A stretch of 64,000 nucleotides of DNA, taken from the NCBI GenBank assembly GCA_963921795.1, contig OY997641.1:54122950-54186949 (forward strand), read 5' to 3'. The position numbers and the translations under genes are program-made. The notes under the pieces were generated by a model. The model worked only from the letters and a program-made list of their open reading frames with translations, was not told the DNA's origin and did not search any database. The DNA comes from Nannobrachium achirus (lineage: Eukaryota > Chordata > Actinopteri > Myctophiformes > Myctophidae). Positions 48,604-58,007 of this stretch are shown here, one piece after another; positions within the stretch are counted from its first letter, which is position 1, and each line of letters opens with the position of its first letter.

Positions 48604-49797
48604 ATGGCGGATCGTCGGCCCACGGTTAGCAACCTGCAAGCCAGGGTACCGAAGAAGTGCGGCCTTCCCAGCTGCAGAGGCCTCATCGCCAATGAAGATA
48701 CACACTCGTTCTGCATTGTCTGCATGGGGGTAGGACACGCCTTGGCTTCTCTGTCCCCTCCGGCCCCGGCCACGGGGGTGAACTGTGCTCACTGCGTGCA
48801 GTACGACGTTCCAGCCCTCGAGGCCCGCCATGAGATCGCCAGCGCTGGTTACGGCCTTCGCTCCACGGTCTCCGCCGGATCCCTCCCAGACACCTCTCCT
48901 CGTGTGCCGGACAGCGCTGTACGCCACAGCGCTGCTTCTCGCCACGTGGTCAGGCCTCCAGCGGCCTCGCCCTCAGCTAGCTTCGGTAGCCCCGAGGCTA
49001 GCGGGTCTGTTGCCCCTGCTATCCCTGCTGTTTCTCCGACGGGCTCGACTGGTGCCGTGCCCAAGAAGAGAACATGCAAGACCGCCCACGTTGTTCCACC
49101 GCCAGCTACAACTTGGGCCGTCCCCCCCAAAGAATTCCACCCTCTTGTCGTCGGAGATATTCCGCTCTCCTTCTCCGTCCCCCAGCTCCGGGCTATGCGG
49201 CCACCTAGCCCCGTCTCCTGGCATGCTAGCGACGGAGACGAACCGGAGCAAGAGGACTACGACATGGACGAGGTGGATACGGAGGGTGAGTACTCGGAGG
49301 AAGACGAGGCCACGCTCCCCTCCGGCCAGGGCGGAGGCGCGGCCAGGGTGGTTCCTCATGCCGAGGCTTCCACCTCCGCCGTGTCCTCCCCAACCCCTTC
49401 TGCCTCTCTCCCCCCTTCCATGCCGGCTGGGGCGAGAGGGGCAGCGGCACAAGACCCAGACTCCATCCCCATGGACGAGCTCTCGGTGCTGGAACGTGCT
49501 ACCATCCGTTGCGGCCTGGAGCTGCCGCTCGGAGACGCGCCACTCGGACCACGGGCTAGAGTTCCCCTCCTAGGCCAGGATGTGGAAGCTTCCCCCCCGC
49601 CACGAATGGAAAAGCTCCCAATGGTCCCAGGCTTTGCAGAGGCCCTGCATTCAACCTGGGCCACACACAAGGACCCCCCCCAAGCTCCCCTTCTTGGTCG
49701 ATTGCCGCGACGCAGAGAAGGAGGGAATCCCCTTGTGCCCTCCGATGGACAAACTGATGGCTCAGTCCCTCGTCGGGAGCATCAAGCCAGGCCATGA
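48604..49797 (+). pseudogene. DIRS ORF1 (gag-like), N-terminal part up to a frameshift
   Basis: Starts MADRRPTVSNLQ. A Cys/His cluster lies at residues 19-45 (C19, C24, H34, C37, C40, H45), as in vertebrate DIRS gag N-termini. A Pro/Ala/Ser-rich linker and an acidic block follow (about residues 209-237, EDYDMDEVDTEGEYSEEDEA). The block VPGFAEALHSTWATHKDPP is typical, but after the C8 run at 49674-49681 this frame is no longer gag-like and ends at 49797. The continuation is in the +1 frame. Confidence 0.8.
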
Positions 49798-50530
49798 GCG
49801 GACCGGTCCTGGAGGCCGCGGTCCCTTCAACTTGTCCGTGGGGAAGAAGCCTCCTGGGTTTGCCATCCCTTACGATGACAAGCAGTCGTCCAGGGTCAGG
49901 AACTCGTACAGATCCTCCGCGCTGGCAGCGCGCACGATGAACGCCACCCAGCTGCTGCTCTCCTCCACCAGGCACCTCCTTAGCGAGATGCGGGAGGTGC
50001 CTGACGAGACGGTGGAGGAGATGGACAAGTCACTTCGCATGCTGATGGACCTGAATGTCCACGCCATCGAGTGGCTTGGACACGGTATGGATTATTGCAT
50101 CCAGGCGGAACGTGCCAGGTGGCTTGATAAGGTGAAGTGTCCTGGCACATCCGGAGAGGAGACCGAGAAGGTCCTGCAGGACCTCCCCGGCCACCCTACC
50201 TCCCTCATGGGCGGCGGACTGGATCTTCTCCGCCAGGAGGTGGCGGATAAAAAGATCACTCTGGAACTCCTGGAGGCCACAACGGACCCCCAGGCGTTCA
50301 AGAAGGATAAGAGACAGGGACGGAGCAAGGCCCCTGGTCAGGCTGACAGGGGGCGCTCTTCTTCCAAGCAGGGGAAACAAAACAATCCCCCTAGGACCCC
50401 CTCTTCTTCCTCCGCGGGACCCCCTCGCACTGCAGCGGGGGCTCAGGCCCGCTCTCAATCCCGCCACCCTCCCAAGCACGGGATACCGGCCAGCTCCCAC
50501 AAAGCCCGTGGGAAGCCGCCGCGAAAGTGA
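49682..50530 (+). pseudogene. DIRS ORF1, C-terminal part in the +1 frame
   Basis: After the C8 tract the +1 frame reads KLPFLVDCRDAEKEGIPLCP and MDKLMAQSLVG, then a helical segment (about 49980-50100, VEEMDKSLRMLMDLNVHAIE). It ends in a basic tail (KKDKRQGRSKAPGQADRGRS) before TGA at 50528. This is the second half of gag. One extra C in the run is the simplest cause. A programmed +1 shift is possible but unproven. Confidence 0.75.
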
Positions 50531-51716
50531 CACTGGACTCGGGCGGGGTCCCCCTGAAAATTCAGGGGACCCCCCCCTGGCAAGCGCAGACGTTTGGACA
50601 TATATACATACATATAGACAAAAATTCTTATGCCAAGAAAGTATTGTTTCTGTCTCCTCTGTGCTCTCCTCCAGTGCCTGTATTAAAAAGTGTGTTGATA
50701 AAACAATGCCTGTTTATTTCAAACCCATCTGCCTTAGTACAGACGACCCCATTTTGCATGAATCTAGCCAGCGTAGAGAAGTCCAGGCTGGATTTTCTTT
50801 CTACTCAGAAAATATCGCTTTCTCCAGTCACGCAGACAGGGTACAAGCAGAATATTTCTCATTGCAAAATGTTCCCAGACAAGCTAATTCCTATTCACAG
50901 TGGTATAGTCTCACGAGTGTGCAATACCCCTCTGTCTCCACCGAGCGGCACTGTTATGCCGGCTCTAGCTCAGGACAGGAGTTTGGTCTTAGCGTCAGGG
51001 AAGAAGCCAGCACATATAAACAACACCCAGGGTCGGCCTCGTCTTCCCGTTCGGAAGCATATAAAGGCCTTAGATCAGGTTATAAGCGTAAACACAACTC
51101 CCCGAGCCGGGGATTATGTTACTTATGCGATAAACCCTGTCCCCCGGGCTCCACGCTATGTGCCGCCTGTATTATTAACAAGCGAGGCTTCTCGGAGGTC
51201 ACGTGTCCTTCTCCCACCGGATACGGAAATGAGCGCACCGGAAACGGAAGCGCTCCTTCCGTCGGTGTACCCGCGCCTTCCGGCCCGGCGTCTAGCGGAG
51301 ACGGATACGTGCCCGGATACGGAACCTCTCGGTCCCGTCCTTTCTCTCCCTCTCGGCCCAGTAGTCCCGCTCAGGCGGTACAACCCCAAGGCTTCTCCGT
51401 TGCTCAGCAACACGTTAGCACAGTGTGCAGAGCAATGGAAGCGTTGCAATCCGAATCACTGGGTGTTTCGGACAGTGACACGGGGCTACAGACTACAGTT
51501 CGCGGAAATACCCTCCCTATCCAGCAAGGTTATTTACACTCGAGCCCGCGGCTTGAAAGCAGATGCCTTGAGGGAGGAGATAAGCTCACTATTGCGCAAG
51601 GGCGCTATAGTGGAGTTATCACGCGACCAGAGCCGTTTAGGCTTCTGGAGCCGTTATTTTCTGGTTCAGAAAAAAGGGGGGGGGGCTGCGTCCGATTATG
51701 GACTTACGTGCTCTAA
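50508..51716 (+). CDS. Overlapping ORF in DIRS with CxxC..CxxC motif
   Basis: This frame is open for 402 codons while the frame that leads into RT is open over the same DNA. At about 51114-51170 it reads LCYLCDKPCPPGSTLCAACI, a zinc-knuckle-like pair of CxxC motifs that resembles the Cys cluster of gag. The other frame reads proline-rich sequence here. It may be a real accessory ORF, a displaced gag-like segment or chance. No function is claimed. Confidence 0.35.
   Translation: MGSRRESDTGLGRGPPENSGDPPLASADVWTYIHTYRQKFLCQESIVSVSSVLSSSACIKKCVDKTMPVYFKPICLSTDDPILHESSQRREVQAGFSFYSENIAFSSHADRVQAEYFSLQNVPRQANSYSQWYSLTSVQYPSVSTERHCYAGSSSGQEFGLSVREEASTYKQHPGSASSSRSEAYKGLRSGYKRKHNSPSRGLCYLCDKPCPPGSTLCAACIINKRGFSEVTCPSPTGYGNERTGNGSAPSVGVPAPSGPASSGDGYVPGYGTSRSRPFSPSRPSSPAQAVQPQGFSVAQQHVSTVCRAMEALQSESLGVSDSDTGLQTTVRGNTLPIQQGYLHSSPRLESRCLEGGDKLTIAQGRYSGVITRPEPFRLLEPLFSGSEKRGGGCVRLWTYVL
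50527..51690 (+). pseudogene. DIRS ORF2, N-terminal part up to RT (frame 1)
   Basis: Open from the end of ORF1. From about 51400 it carries the sequence that precedes the RT palm in DIRS elements (AQCAEQWKRCNPNHWVFRTV; ALREEISSLLRKGAIVELS; GFWSRYFLVQKKGG). At the G10 run (51676-51685) the coding frame moves to +1, where LRPIMDLRALN follows. No ATG clearly marks the start. The first 280 codons have no recognisable domain. Confidence 0.7.
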
Positions 51717-52212
51717 ACAAGCACTTGAAAAAGTTCAAATTCAGGATGTTGACGTCAGAGTCACTGATGAAATCAGTGAGACAGGGGGATTTCCACTGCT
51801 CAGTGGATCTGAGGGACGCTTATCAGCACATCCTCATTTATCCCCCACACAGGAAGTTCCTGCGGTTCGCCTTCGAGGGGCGCCTGTACGAGTACACGGT
51901 CCTCCCTTTCGGTCTTTCACTGAGCCCTCGGGTTTTCGTGAAAGTGACCGAGGCAGCCATTGCTCCACTGAGGCATCAGGGAGTCAGACTGGCGAACTAC
52001 ATAGACGATTGGATGATTTCCGCCGCCTCCTGCTCAGAAGCGGCGCGCCATACCAATCTGGTGTTATCACACCTGAAGGCCTTGGGTTTCAACGTCAATT
52101 TTGGCAAAAGCATGTTGTCACCCTCCCAGCAGATTTCCTTTATAGGAATATCTCTGGACACGGCCACAATGACCGCCCGCCTCTCCCCGGAGAGGGTGGA
52201 CAGGTTTCTGAC
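51686..52212 (+). pseudogene. DIRS reverse transcriptase palm, interrupted by hAT
   Basis: The frame reads LRPIMDLRALNKHLKKFKF, FHCSVDLRDAYQHILIYPP, LPFGLSLSPRVFVKV and YIDDWM (catalytic Asp pair at 52004-52009). The thumb-side block FNVNFGKSMLSPSQQISFIG follows. The frame is cut at 52212 by the hAT element and resumes at 53501 in another frame, as expected from a 1288-bp insertion. Confidence 0.9.
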
Positions 52213-53492
52213 TAGGCCTGGGGCGGTATCGACATTTTGTTACCGCGATTACCGTCTTCCCATTTACCGCCGGTACTGCGGTAATTACCGCACCCCCGTA
52301 TCTATTAATTAAGGTTCGGCGATAAGCCAAAATATTGCAATCATCTTCCCAAAAGTCGCCTCCCCACAGCCTGACTGCCCGAGTTATACTTCTCCGTACA
52401 GCACAGCGGGTCTGGCTTTAAAAGGAGCAGATCTACAAGCTCAGAACGCGTCGCGGATGCGACGTGTTTTAGATCTGTGCCCTGTCGGGTTACCATAGTA
52501 ACATAGGCTCCGTACTTTTCACACAGCTGCGTGTGAACAGGGGCGTCAATTGGGTATGGCAGGGATATGCAGCTGCCTTACACTGGGTCCAGGGGGGAAG
52601 ATAAAAGTTAGTTCTAAATGTAAATCCATAAATGTCTCTTTGTCTATCTGTACTGGTTATTATGTTGGTAAATTACAGTAAAATAACTACAAATGCAAAA
52701 TGTAACAAAATGGTCACTTTAACAAGGTATTATAATTATATTATAGGTATATATATAATTATATATTATATGTACTTCTTAAAATAAATATATCATGCCT
52801 GTTAAAGGTATGGCAACACCAGTCATGTTCTTGCCATACCTTAGCTTTTTCTGAACTGACGCTACTGTGTGTGAACAAACCAGAAGAGAGAGACGGGTAG
52901 TCAGGATCGTGTAGGCTACAGTGATTCTGTAAACTCCATAACTCTATGGTAAACTCACGTCTCAAAACGCAGTGATTGAGTGCTGATACAGGTTTTAGTT
53001 ACAAGACTTGACAGAAAAGGTTATAAAATCGCCGACGGGGCTCATCGCGCGTCGCGGTTGAAAAAGTAAAATAGTTTCATTTTCGGCTTTAGTCCACGCG
53101 GCCCGCGCTCCGCTCGTAATCCGTATGAATAAAAAAAGAAACAGCCACAACACAAGGTATGTATTAACATACTTGTGTCGTGGATTACAGAGAAAGTTTA
53201 CTCTGTTCCGTACTCCCCTACGACGCTGCTGCTGCAGGGCAGCAGCCAGTGGCCACTCGGACAGTCACGAGTGACGTACACTGTATGTGGCTTCCAAACT
53301 GTGGTACACGGCCCAGAGCAGAGCGGCATGGAGCGCATGCGGTCCTCGCTTCTCCCCTGTTTTAAAACTCGCTTGTTTTCAATAAAAAAATATACTATTT
53401 TTGTCTTTTTTGACCGCGGTAAGGACCATGACACCGCGGTAGGCCTCGGTTTACCGTGGTACGGCGGTACGGCGGTTACCGCCCCAACCCTA
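52213..53492. mobile_element. hAT element, 1280 bp, inside the DIRS RT gene
   Basis: TTTCTGAC is duplicated at 52205-52212 and 53493-53500. Ends are TAGGCCTGGGGCGGTA and, inverted, TAGGGTTGGGGCGGTA. Both terminal regions are rich in CGGTA/TACCG words. No transposase ORF. It carries a second hAT at 52538-52867. Confidence 0.9.
52538..52867. mobile_element. hAT element, 330 bp, nested in the 1280-bp hAT
   Basis: Ends CAGGGGCGTCAATTG and GAACTGACGCTACTG match the family at 44352-44953. Flanks CGTGTGAA and TGTGTGAA form an 8-bp target duplication with one mismatch. It is an internally deleted relative of the 602-bp copy. Confidence 0.8.
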
Positions 53493-53500
53493 TTTCTGAC

Positions 53501-54590
53501 TTGTCTCAGCTCCTTCCAACTGAACCAGGTGGTCAGGTACAAGGAGTGCATGAAGTTGGCTGGGCTGATGGCGTCAGCAGTACAACTTCTGCGTCTGGGC
53601 AGGTTTCATATGAGACCTTTCCAGCGGTGGTCACTGGCGCTCAGGATTCCTCCCCTGCAAGGGTACAGGAAGGTGAAAGTCAGCCAGGTCTGCATGAACG
53701 CTCTGGTCCCATGGAGGGACCAGGCGTTGTTGACGTGTGGGGTCTCCATGGGCGAAGTGGTGTCACGCAAGGTGATCACCACGGACGCCAGCCGTTCGGG
53801 GTGGGGTGCCACCCACGAGGGGCGTTCGGCCAGGGGTCTGTGGACCCCGGCCATGTTGGAGCACCACATCAACTATCTGGAGTTAATGGCGATCTACTTG
53901 GCGCTCAAGCATTTCGAGCCATTTCTCCAAGGTTGTCATGTTCTGGTCAGGACGGACAACACGGCGGCCCTGTATTACATCAACAAACAGGGCGGCCTCG
54001 CCTCGCGCGTGCTGGATCAGCTGGCGCGCGAGATAACCCTCTGGTGCTTGCCTCGTCTGAGGTCCATCAGAGCCTCCCATGTCCCGGGCCTTCAGAACGG
54101 CGGCGCCGATCTGTTGTCCAGGGGGGAGCCTCGTTACGAGGATTGGTCTCTCCACCCTGCGGTGGTGAGACAGATCTTCTCCAGGTTCGGTCAACCTCGA
54201 GTGGATCTCTTTGCTTCCCAGGAGAACGCGAAGTGCCCCCTTTACTTCTCAGTGAGGGGGCCTTCTCCTCTGGGGTTGGACGCGTTTGCTTACGAATGGC
54301 CACGAGGTCTTCTCTACGCGTTTCCACCCCTGGAACTGATCCTTCCCACGCTGGAGAGGATCAGATGTTCCAACCAGGAGGTTCTTCTGGTGACACCATC
54401 CAGGGGAGTGTGGAGGTCTCTGATCACCCCACTGCTCTCTCAACCCCCTTGGCGGCTCCCCGTGCACAGGGATCTGCTGCGTCAGGCAGGGGACGAGATA
54501 TTCCATCCAGACCCACGGGGCCTAGACCTGTGGGTTTGGCCCGTGAGAGGGAGAACCTGCTCGCAGCAGGCTTCTCACCGACGGTTGTAG
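53501..54590 (+). pseudogene. DIRS RT end, RNase H and methylase-like region
   Basis: After the hAT the RT connection resumes (LNQVVRYKECMKLAGLMASA). RNase H follows: TTDASRSGWGATHEG (Asp at 53784-53786), INYLELMAIYLALKHF (Glu), VRTDNTAALYYINKQGG (Asp) and SHVPGLQNGGADLLSRG (Asp). The next block (RVDLFASQENAKCPLYFS; FAYEWPRGLLYAFPPLELI) is the region usually called DAM-methylase-like in DIRS elements. It ends at TAG 54588-54590, overlapping the recombinase frame. No stop interrupts it in this copy. Confidence 0.85.
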
Positions 54591-55591
54591 CCACTATTCA
54601 GAGTGCTAGAGCCCCCTCTACTAGGGCTGTGTATGATGGAAGGTGGAGTGCCTTTCTGGACTGGTGTGAGCTACAGGAGCCACCTGTGGTGGCTCATTTA
54701 GCTTCGGCCCAGAGGGTGTTAGATTTCCTGCAGGACCGCCTGGACCTTGGTCTGGCGTTCTCTACGCTGAGGGGATATTTAGCGGCTATTGATGCCTGCC
54801 ACCTGGGGGTGGCAGGTATAAGCCTTTCTAAAATCCCTGAGGTGGTCCAGTTCATGCATGGTGTTGACCATTTAAGACCTGTGACCAGAGCCTTGTTTCC
54901 TGTTTGGGATCTACAAGTGGTTCTCGTGGGCCTTTGCAAGGCACCCTTTGAACCGATTGGGAGGACCTCTTTGAAACATTTAAGTTTCAAAACAGCTCTT
55001 TTGCTTGCCCTGTCTACGGCTAAGCGTGTGAGCGATCTTCATGCGCTCTCTGTGAGCCCTGATTGTATGAGGTTTCTCAATAATGACTCTAGGGTTCTTC
55101 TCAAACCTCATTTGAGTTTTGTTCCTAAGAACCGAATGGTCCCGAAGGAACCTGTTGAGTTGACGGCTTTCCATCCTCCTCCGTTTGCATCGGAGGAGGA
55201 TAGGCGTCTTCATTGTCTTTGTCCAGTTAGAGCCCTGAAGGCCTACTGTGACAGGACGGTGGACAGCAGGTCTACTTCTCAGCTTTTCGTGGTCTTGAAT
55301 GCCCGTCAGCGAAAAGCGGTGTCCAAACCCACTCTGTCGAGATGGCTTGTGGATGCAATTAGGTTGGCTTACACCCGGTCTGGGTCTGAAGTGCCGGTGG
55401 CACTTAAGGCCCACAGTACTAGGGGTGTGTCTACCTCTTGGGCTTTGTCCAAAGGGGTCTCCATTGAGGAGATTTGTGCAGCGGCGAATTGGTCTTCGCC
55501 GTCCACCTTTGCGACCTACTATCACCTGGACGTTGCGCCTTCTGCTATGGCGCATACGGTTCTGGGTGCTGCTGCCCTTCCTACTATGTAG
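54416..55591 (+). CDS. DIRS tyrosine recombinase ORF
   Basis: The open frame covers the whole recombinase. The N-terminal SAM-like core domain begins near 54540 (ENLLAAGFSPTVVATIQSAR; AVYDGRWSAFLDWCELQEPP). The catalytic part has LSTAKRVSDL (Arg at 55024-55026), HSTRG (His at 55412-55414, Arg at 55421-55423) and TFATYYHLDV (Tyr near 55517-55522), giving the R..HxxR..Y set of the lambda-integrase superfamily. Known role in DIRS elements: joining the circular DNA intermediate to the target without cut staggering. The start is uncertain because no good ATG precedes the domain. Expression probably depends on overlap with the RT ORF. It is the only DIRS gene here that appears undamaged. Confidence 0.85.
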   Translation, partial: VSDHPTALSTPLAAPRAQGSAASGRGRDIPSRPTGPRPVGLARERENLLAAGFSPTVVATIQSARAPSTRAVYDGRWSAFLDWCELQEPPVVAHLASAQRVLDFLQDRLDLGLAFSTLRGYLAAIDACHLGVAGISLSKIPEVVQFMHGVDHLRPVTRALFPVWDLQVVLVGLCKAPFEPIGRTSLKHLSFKTALLLALSTAKRVSDLHALSVSPDCMRFLNNDSRVLLKPHLSFVPKNRMVPKEPVELTAFHPPPFASEEDRRLHCLCPVRALKAYCDRTVDSRSTSQLFVVLNARQRKAVSKPTLSRWLVDAIRLAYTRSGSEVPVALKAHSTRGVSTSWALSKGVSIEEICAAANWSSPSTFATYYHLDVAPSAMAHTVLGAAALPTM

Positions 55592-55894
55592 TGGGGCGGC
55601 GCTCTCCCCTTCCTGAAGCAGTATGCTACTGTCTCCAGGATACATGGGGGGGGACCCTGAATTTTCCCTTATATTACTGCAGTTTTTTAAGGCAGACCTG
55701 TGTCTGCCCTGGCTTAGTGCATAAGGCAGGCCTCGGTCTGTCAGGGTCTTTTTCTGTCTGTACACGCCCAGGCCCTGTGGGTCTGGGTCGGATCAGTCCT
55801 AAAGGGGTCACGTCGGTTGACGGGACCTCCTCCCGGATACGGTCGGTGTGCACGACAGTCTTGTCGGTTCATGGCTTCTCGGGGAGTGTATGAG

Positions 55895-55987
55895 TCCCAT
55901 AGGGGGACCTTGTCTGGAGGTATGACAATAAACGATTAGGTTTCGAACGAAACCATGTTTATTTAATACCGGAGGACAAGGTCCCCC
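55895..55987. repeat. DIRS internal complementary region (circle-junction copy)
   Basis: The left part (TCCCATAGGGGGACCTTGTC, TGGAGGTATGACAAT) is the complement of the element's left end. The right part (GATTAGGTTTCGAACGAAAC, GGAGGACAAGGTCCCCC) is the complement of its right end. They are joined through AAAC at 55930-55933. The region is thus the complement of the two ends fused through one GTTT, the template used to complete DIRS ends in the accepted replication model. Confidence 0.93.
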
Positions 55988-56017
55988 GAATAAAGCCCCT
56001 CGGTTCGCTAGTTGCGG

Positions 56018-56199
56018 GCGCAGAGGTGCGGCTTTAGAGGAAGTTATGTGAGCCCACAGGGCTTATATACACTCGGGGGCGGTGCCCTCGTTTTGTGATT
56101 GACAGCCCTGCCGACAAATAATATTTCTCGTACGGGAGTACATGAGTTTTACTCTGTTGCACCGCCAGATGGCGCTGTTTCCCATAGGGGGACCTTGTC
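56018..56199. repeat. DIRS right inverted terminal repeat
   Basis: Complement of 48179-48357, including GGCTTATATACACTCG, which places a TATA motif on the minus strand pointing into the element. Confidence 0.92.
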
Positions 56200-56281
56200 C
56201 TCCGGTATTAAATAAACATGGTTTCGTTCGAAACCTAATCGTTTGTTTACTGTTGAGTGAGAAAACAATGTTGCACATTAA

Positions 56282-56909
56282 AAGACAACTTTTTCTTTTT
56301 TTTACAACAAGGGTTCATATTCTAGATTGTAATTAGAGAAAGGAAAAGATGAGTGTTAAAATGTTTTCATTTACTGCTTTTTATAGTTTTAGCTATTTTA
56401 ACGATGTTATTTCAGTGGTTGGGGCATGCGTACAAGTGCCTAATATGTATTTTTAGATACAATAAGCCCATTCCCAAGATTGAAGATGCTGTGCAATCTT
56501 TCATGGGCCAATGATGGGGGCTAGTAGTGTTACTGTAAATAGTAATAAAGAAATCACCTGATTATTGTGTCTAAAAAGACATTTAGCCATTGTACGCATG
56601 CCCCCACCCACTGAAATCAAAATCGCTAAAATGGTTAAAACGAAAGAAAGCAGTAAATGAAAACATTTTAATACTCATCTTTTCTTTTCTCTGATTACAA
56701 TAAACTAAAATATGAACCCTTGTTGTAAAAAATCACACCCGTGTGAACTGAGCGGTGGTCGTGGAGGCTGCGCAACAGCAAAACAAATATATATATACCT
56801 GTATATATATATATAATAAAAAATATTAAAACAATATTAAACAAAATATTAATAATAAAATGCATGTCACTCAGGCCGCCACTGGTATCCATCCATCATC
56901 CATCCGTGT

Positions 56910-57004
<95 letters not shown>

Positions 57005-57072
57005 TGGTCTGGCCTGAACAACAGCGCCCCTCCCTTAACATGTGTTGTCAAAAAAGGTACTGTAGGCTACAT

Positions 57073-57111
<39 letters not shown>

Positions 57112-57194
57112 CAGACGCAGACAGACAGACATACCCACACACACGGCCACGTATAGGAGCGTTGTGACCACCGCTCAAAAAACAAACTTGTCCT
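56282..57194. mobile_element. TTAA-target element with nested GT-rich insert
   Basis: TTAA at 56278-56281 and 57195-57198. Ends AAAGACAACTTTTTC and AAACAAACTTGTCCT are inverted relatives, and GGGTTCATATTCTAG is answered by ATATGAACCCTTGTTG near 56710. The right arm is interrupted at about 56737-57177 by an insert bounded by TGAGCGGTGGTC and GACCACCGCTCA that contains (GT)n and (CAGA)n. Confidence 0.6.
56907..57004. repeat. (GT)n microsatellite
   Basis: About 48 GT units inside the nested insert; followed by (CAGA)n at 57073-57128. Confidence 0.95.
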
Positions 57195-57693
57195 TTAAAC
57201 AAATCATCTGGGGAACCCCAAAATTATTTGGGGACCCCCCTGGGGATCCCTACCTACATGTTGAGAACCACTGCCCTAGACGATGCAGGATATTAGGAAA
57301 TAACATTCTATTCTATGTAATGTGTTCTATGAAGCAGTATGTCAACTTGTACCACCTGAAATAAATTGGGATTTTATGAACAAAATGAAGATTAAAATGC
57401 TGGAAAAAGAAAAAAAAGAGGACATTCTTTGATCACTATGTTGTTATGGGGTCTGTTTTTTAATTACGCTTTTATTTAAGAAAATCTCCAGTGATATATG
57501 ATGTGGCTTTAGCCACATAGAAAGGTATATCAACAAGTATTTTTATTTCTGTGCAATTATCAATGCTACACAATTAACCAATTATCTACGTATTCAGATT
57601 TTATTCAAAAGTTCAAATGACCTTGAAAATATGAATGAGAAAGGACAAATATCACCATATATCACATGCAGAAAAATTGTTTTATCTGAGTTA

Positions 57694-58007
57694 AGCCCGG
57701 ATCATAGTCGGGTCCGCGGTGGAAGGCTTACACCGCAGTGTAGTCTTTTCGAGTTTTTTTGAGTCATGAAACTACAACGTTACATCATTCCTCACGGTGG
57801 AGAGCTTTCCACCGTGAGTCCCAACACATCTCTCTGTTTTTACTATCAGACAGACAAGCTCTACACCCCGTTCACTGATTGGTCGACCTGAACCGGTCTA
57901 GACGGGGTAAAGGACTTCACCGTGGGCCGTGACTATGATGGCCTGCACTTATTTTCTGACTCAAATTTGCGGTGGATAGGTCTCCACCATAGACTCTGAT
58001 CCGGGCT
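57694..58007. mobile_element. PIF/Harbinger-like MITE, 314 bp
   Basis: Ends AGCCCGGATCATAGTC and GACTCTGATCCGGGCT are inverted. TTA is duplicated at 57691-57693 and 58008-58010. The homologous site near copy B (26028-26042) reads CTAAGTTACAGTCACC with no insert. A 3-bp TTA duplication suggests PIF/Harbinger. Confidence 0.75.

Larger units (their letters stand above)
48160..56240 (+). mobile_element. DIRS-1-like tyrosine-recombinase retrotransposon, 8081 bp
   Basis: The element has inverted terminal repeats of about 180 bp, a gag-like ORF, an RT/RNase H/methylase-like ORF, a tyrosine recombinase ORF and an internal complementary region near the right end. There are no direct LTRs and no target duplication apart from GTTT. 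It lies between GTTT (48160-48163) and GTTT (56241-56244), and the paralogous flank at 25658 has only one GTTT there. It is much richer in GC than its surroundings. Its coding capacity is broken by a hAT insertion (1288 bp including the duplication) and two homopolymer frameshifts. Without the hAT it would be about 6.8 kb. Confidence 0.92.

Noticed and set aside
48574-50533. Long minus-strand ORFs opposite the DIRS gag (123, 159, 139 and 167 codons)
   Set aside because: They arise from high GC and codon bias of the sense gene; no domain is visible.
53175-53500. Apparent N-terminus of the RNase H ORF
   Set aside because: This part lies inside the hAT insertion; the true coding resumes at 53501.
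54980-55765. 261-codon minus-strand ORF opposite the recombinase
   Set aside because: Shadow of a strongly biased sense frame; no family resemblance.
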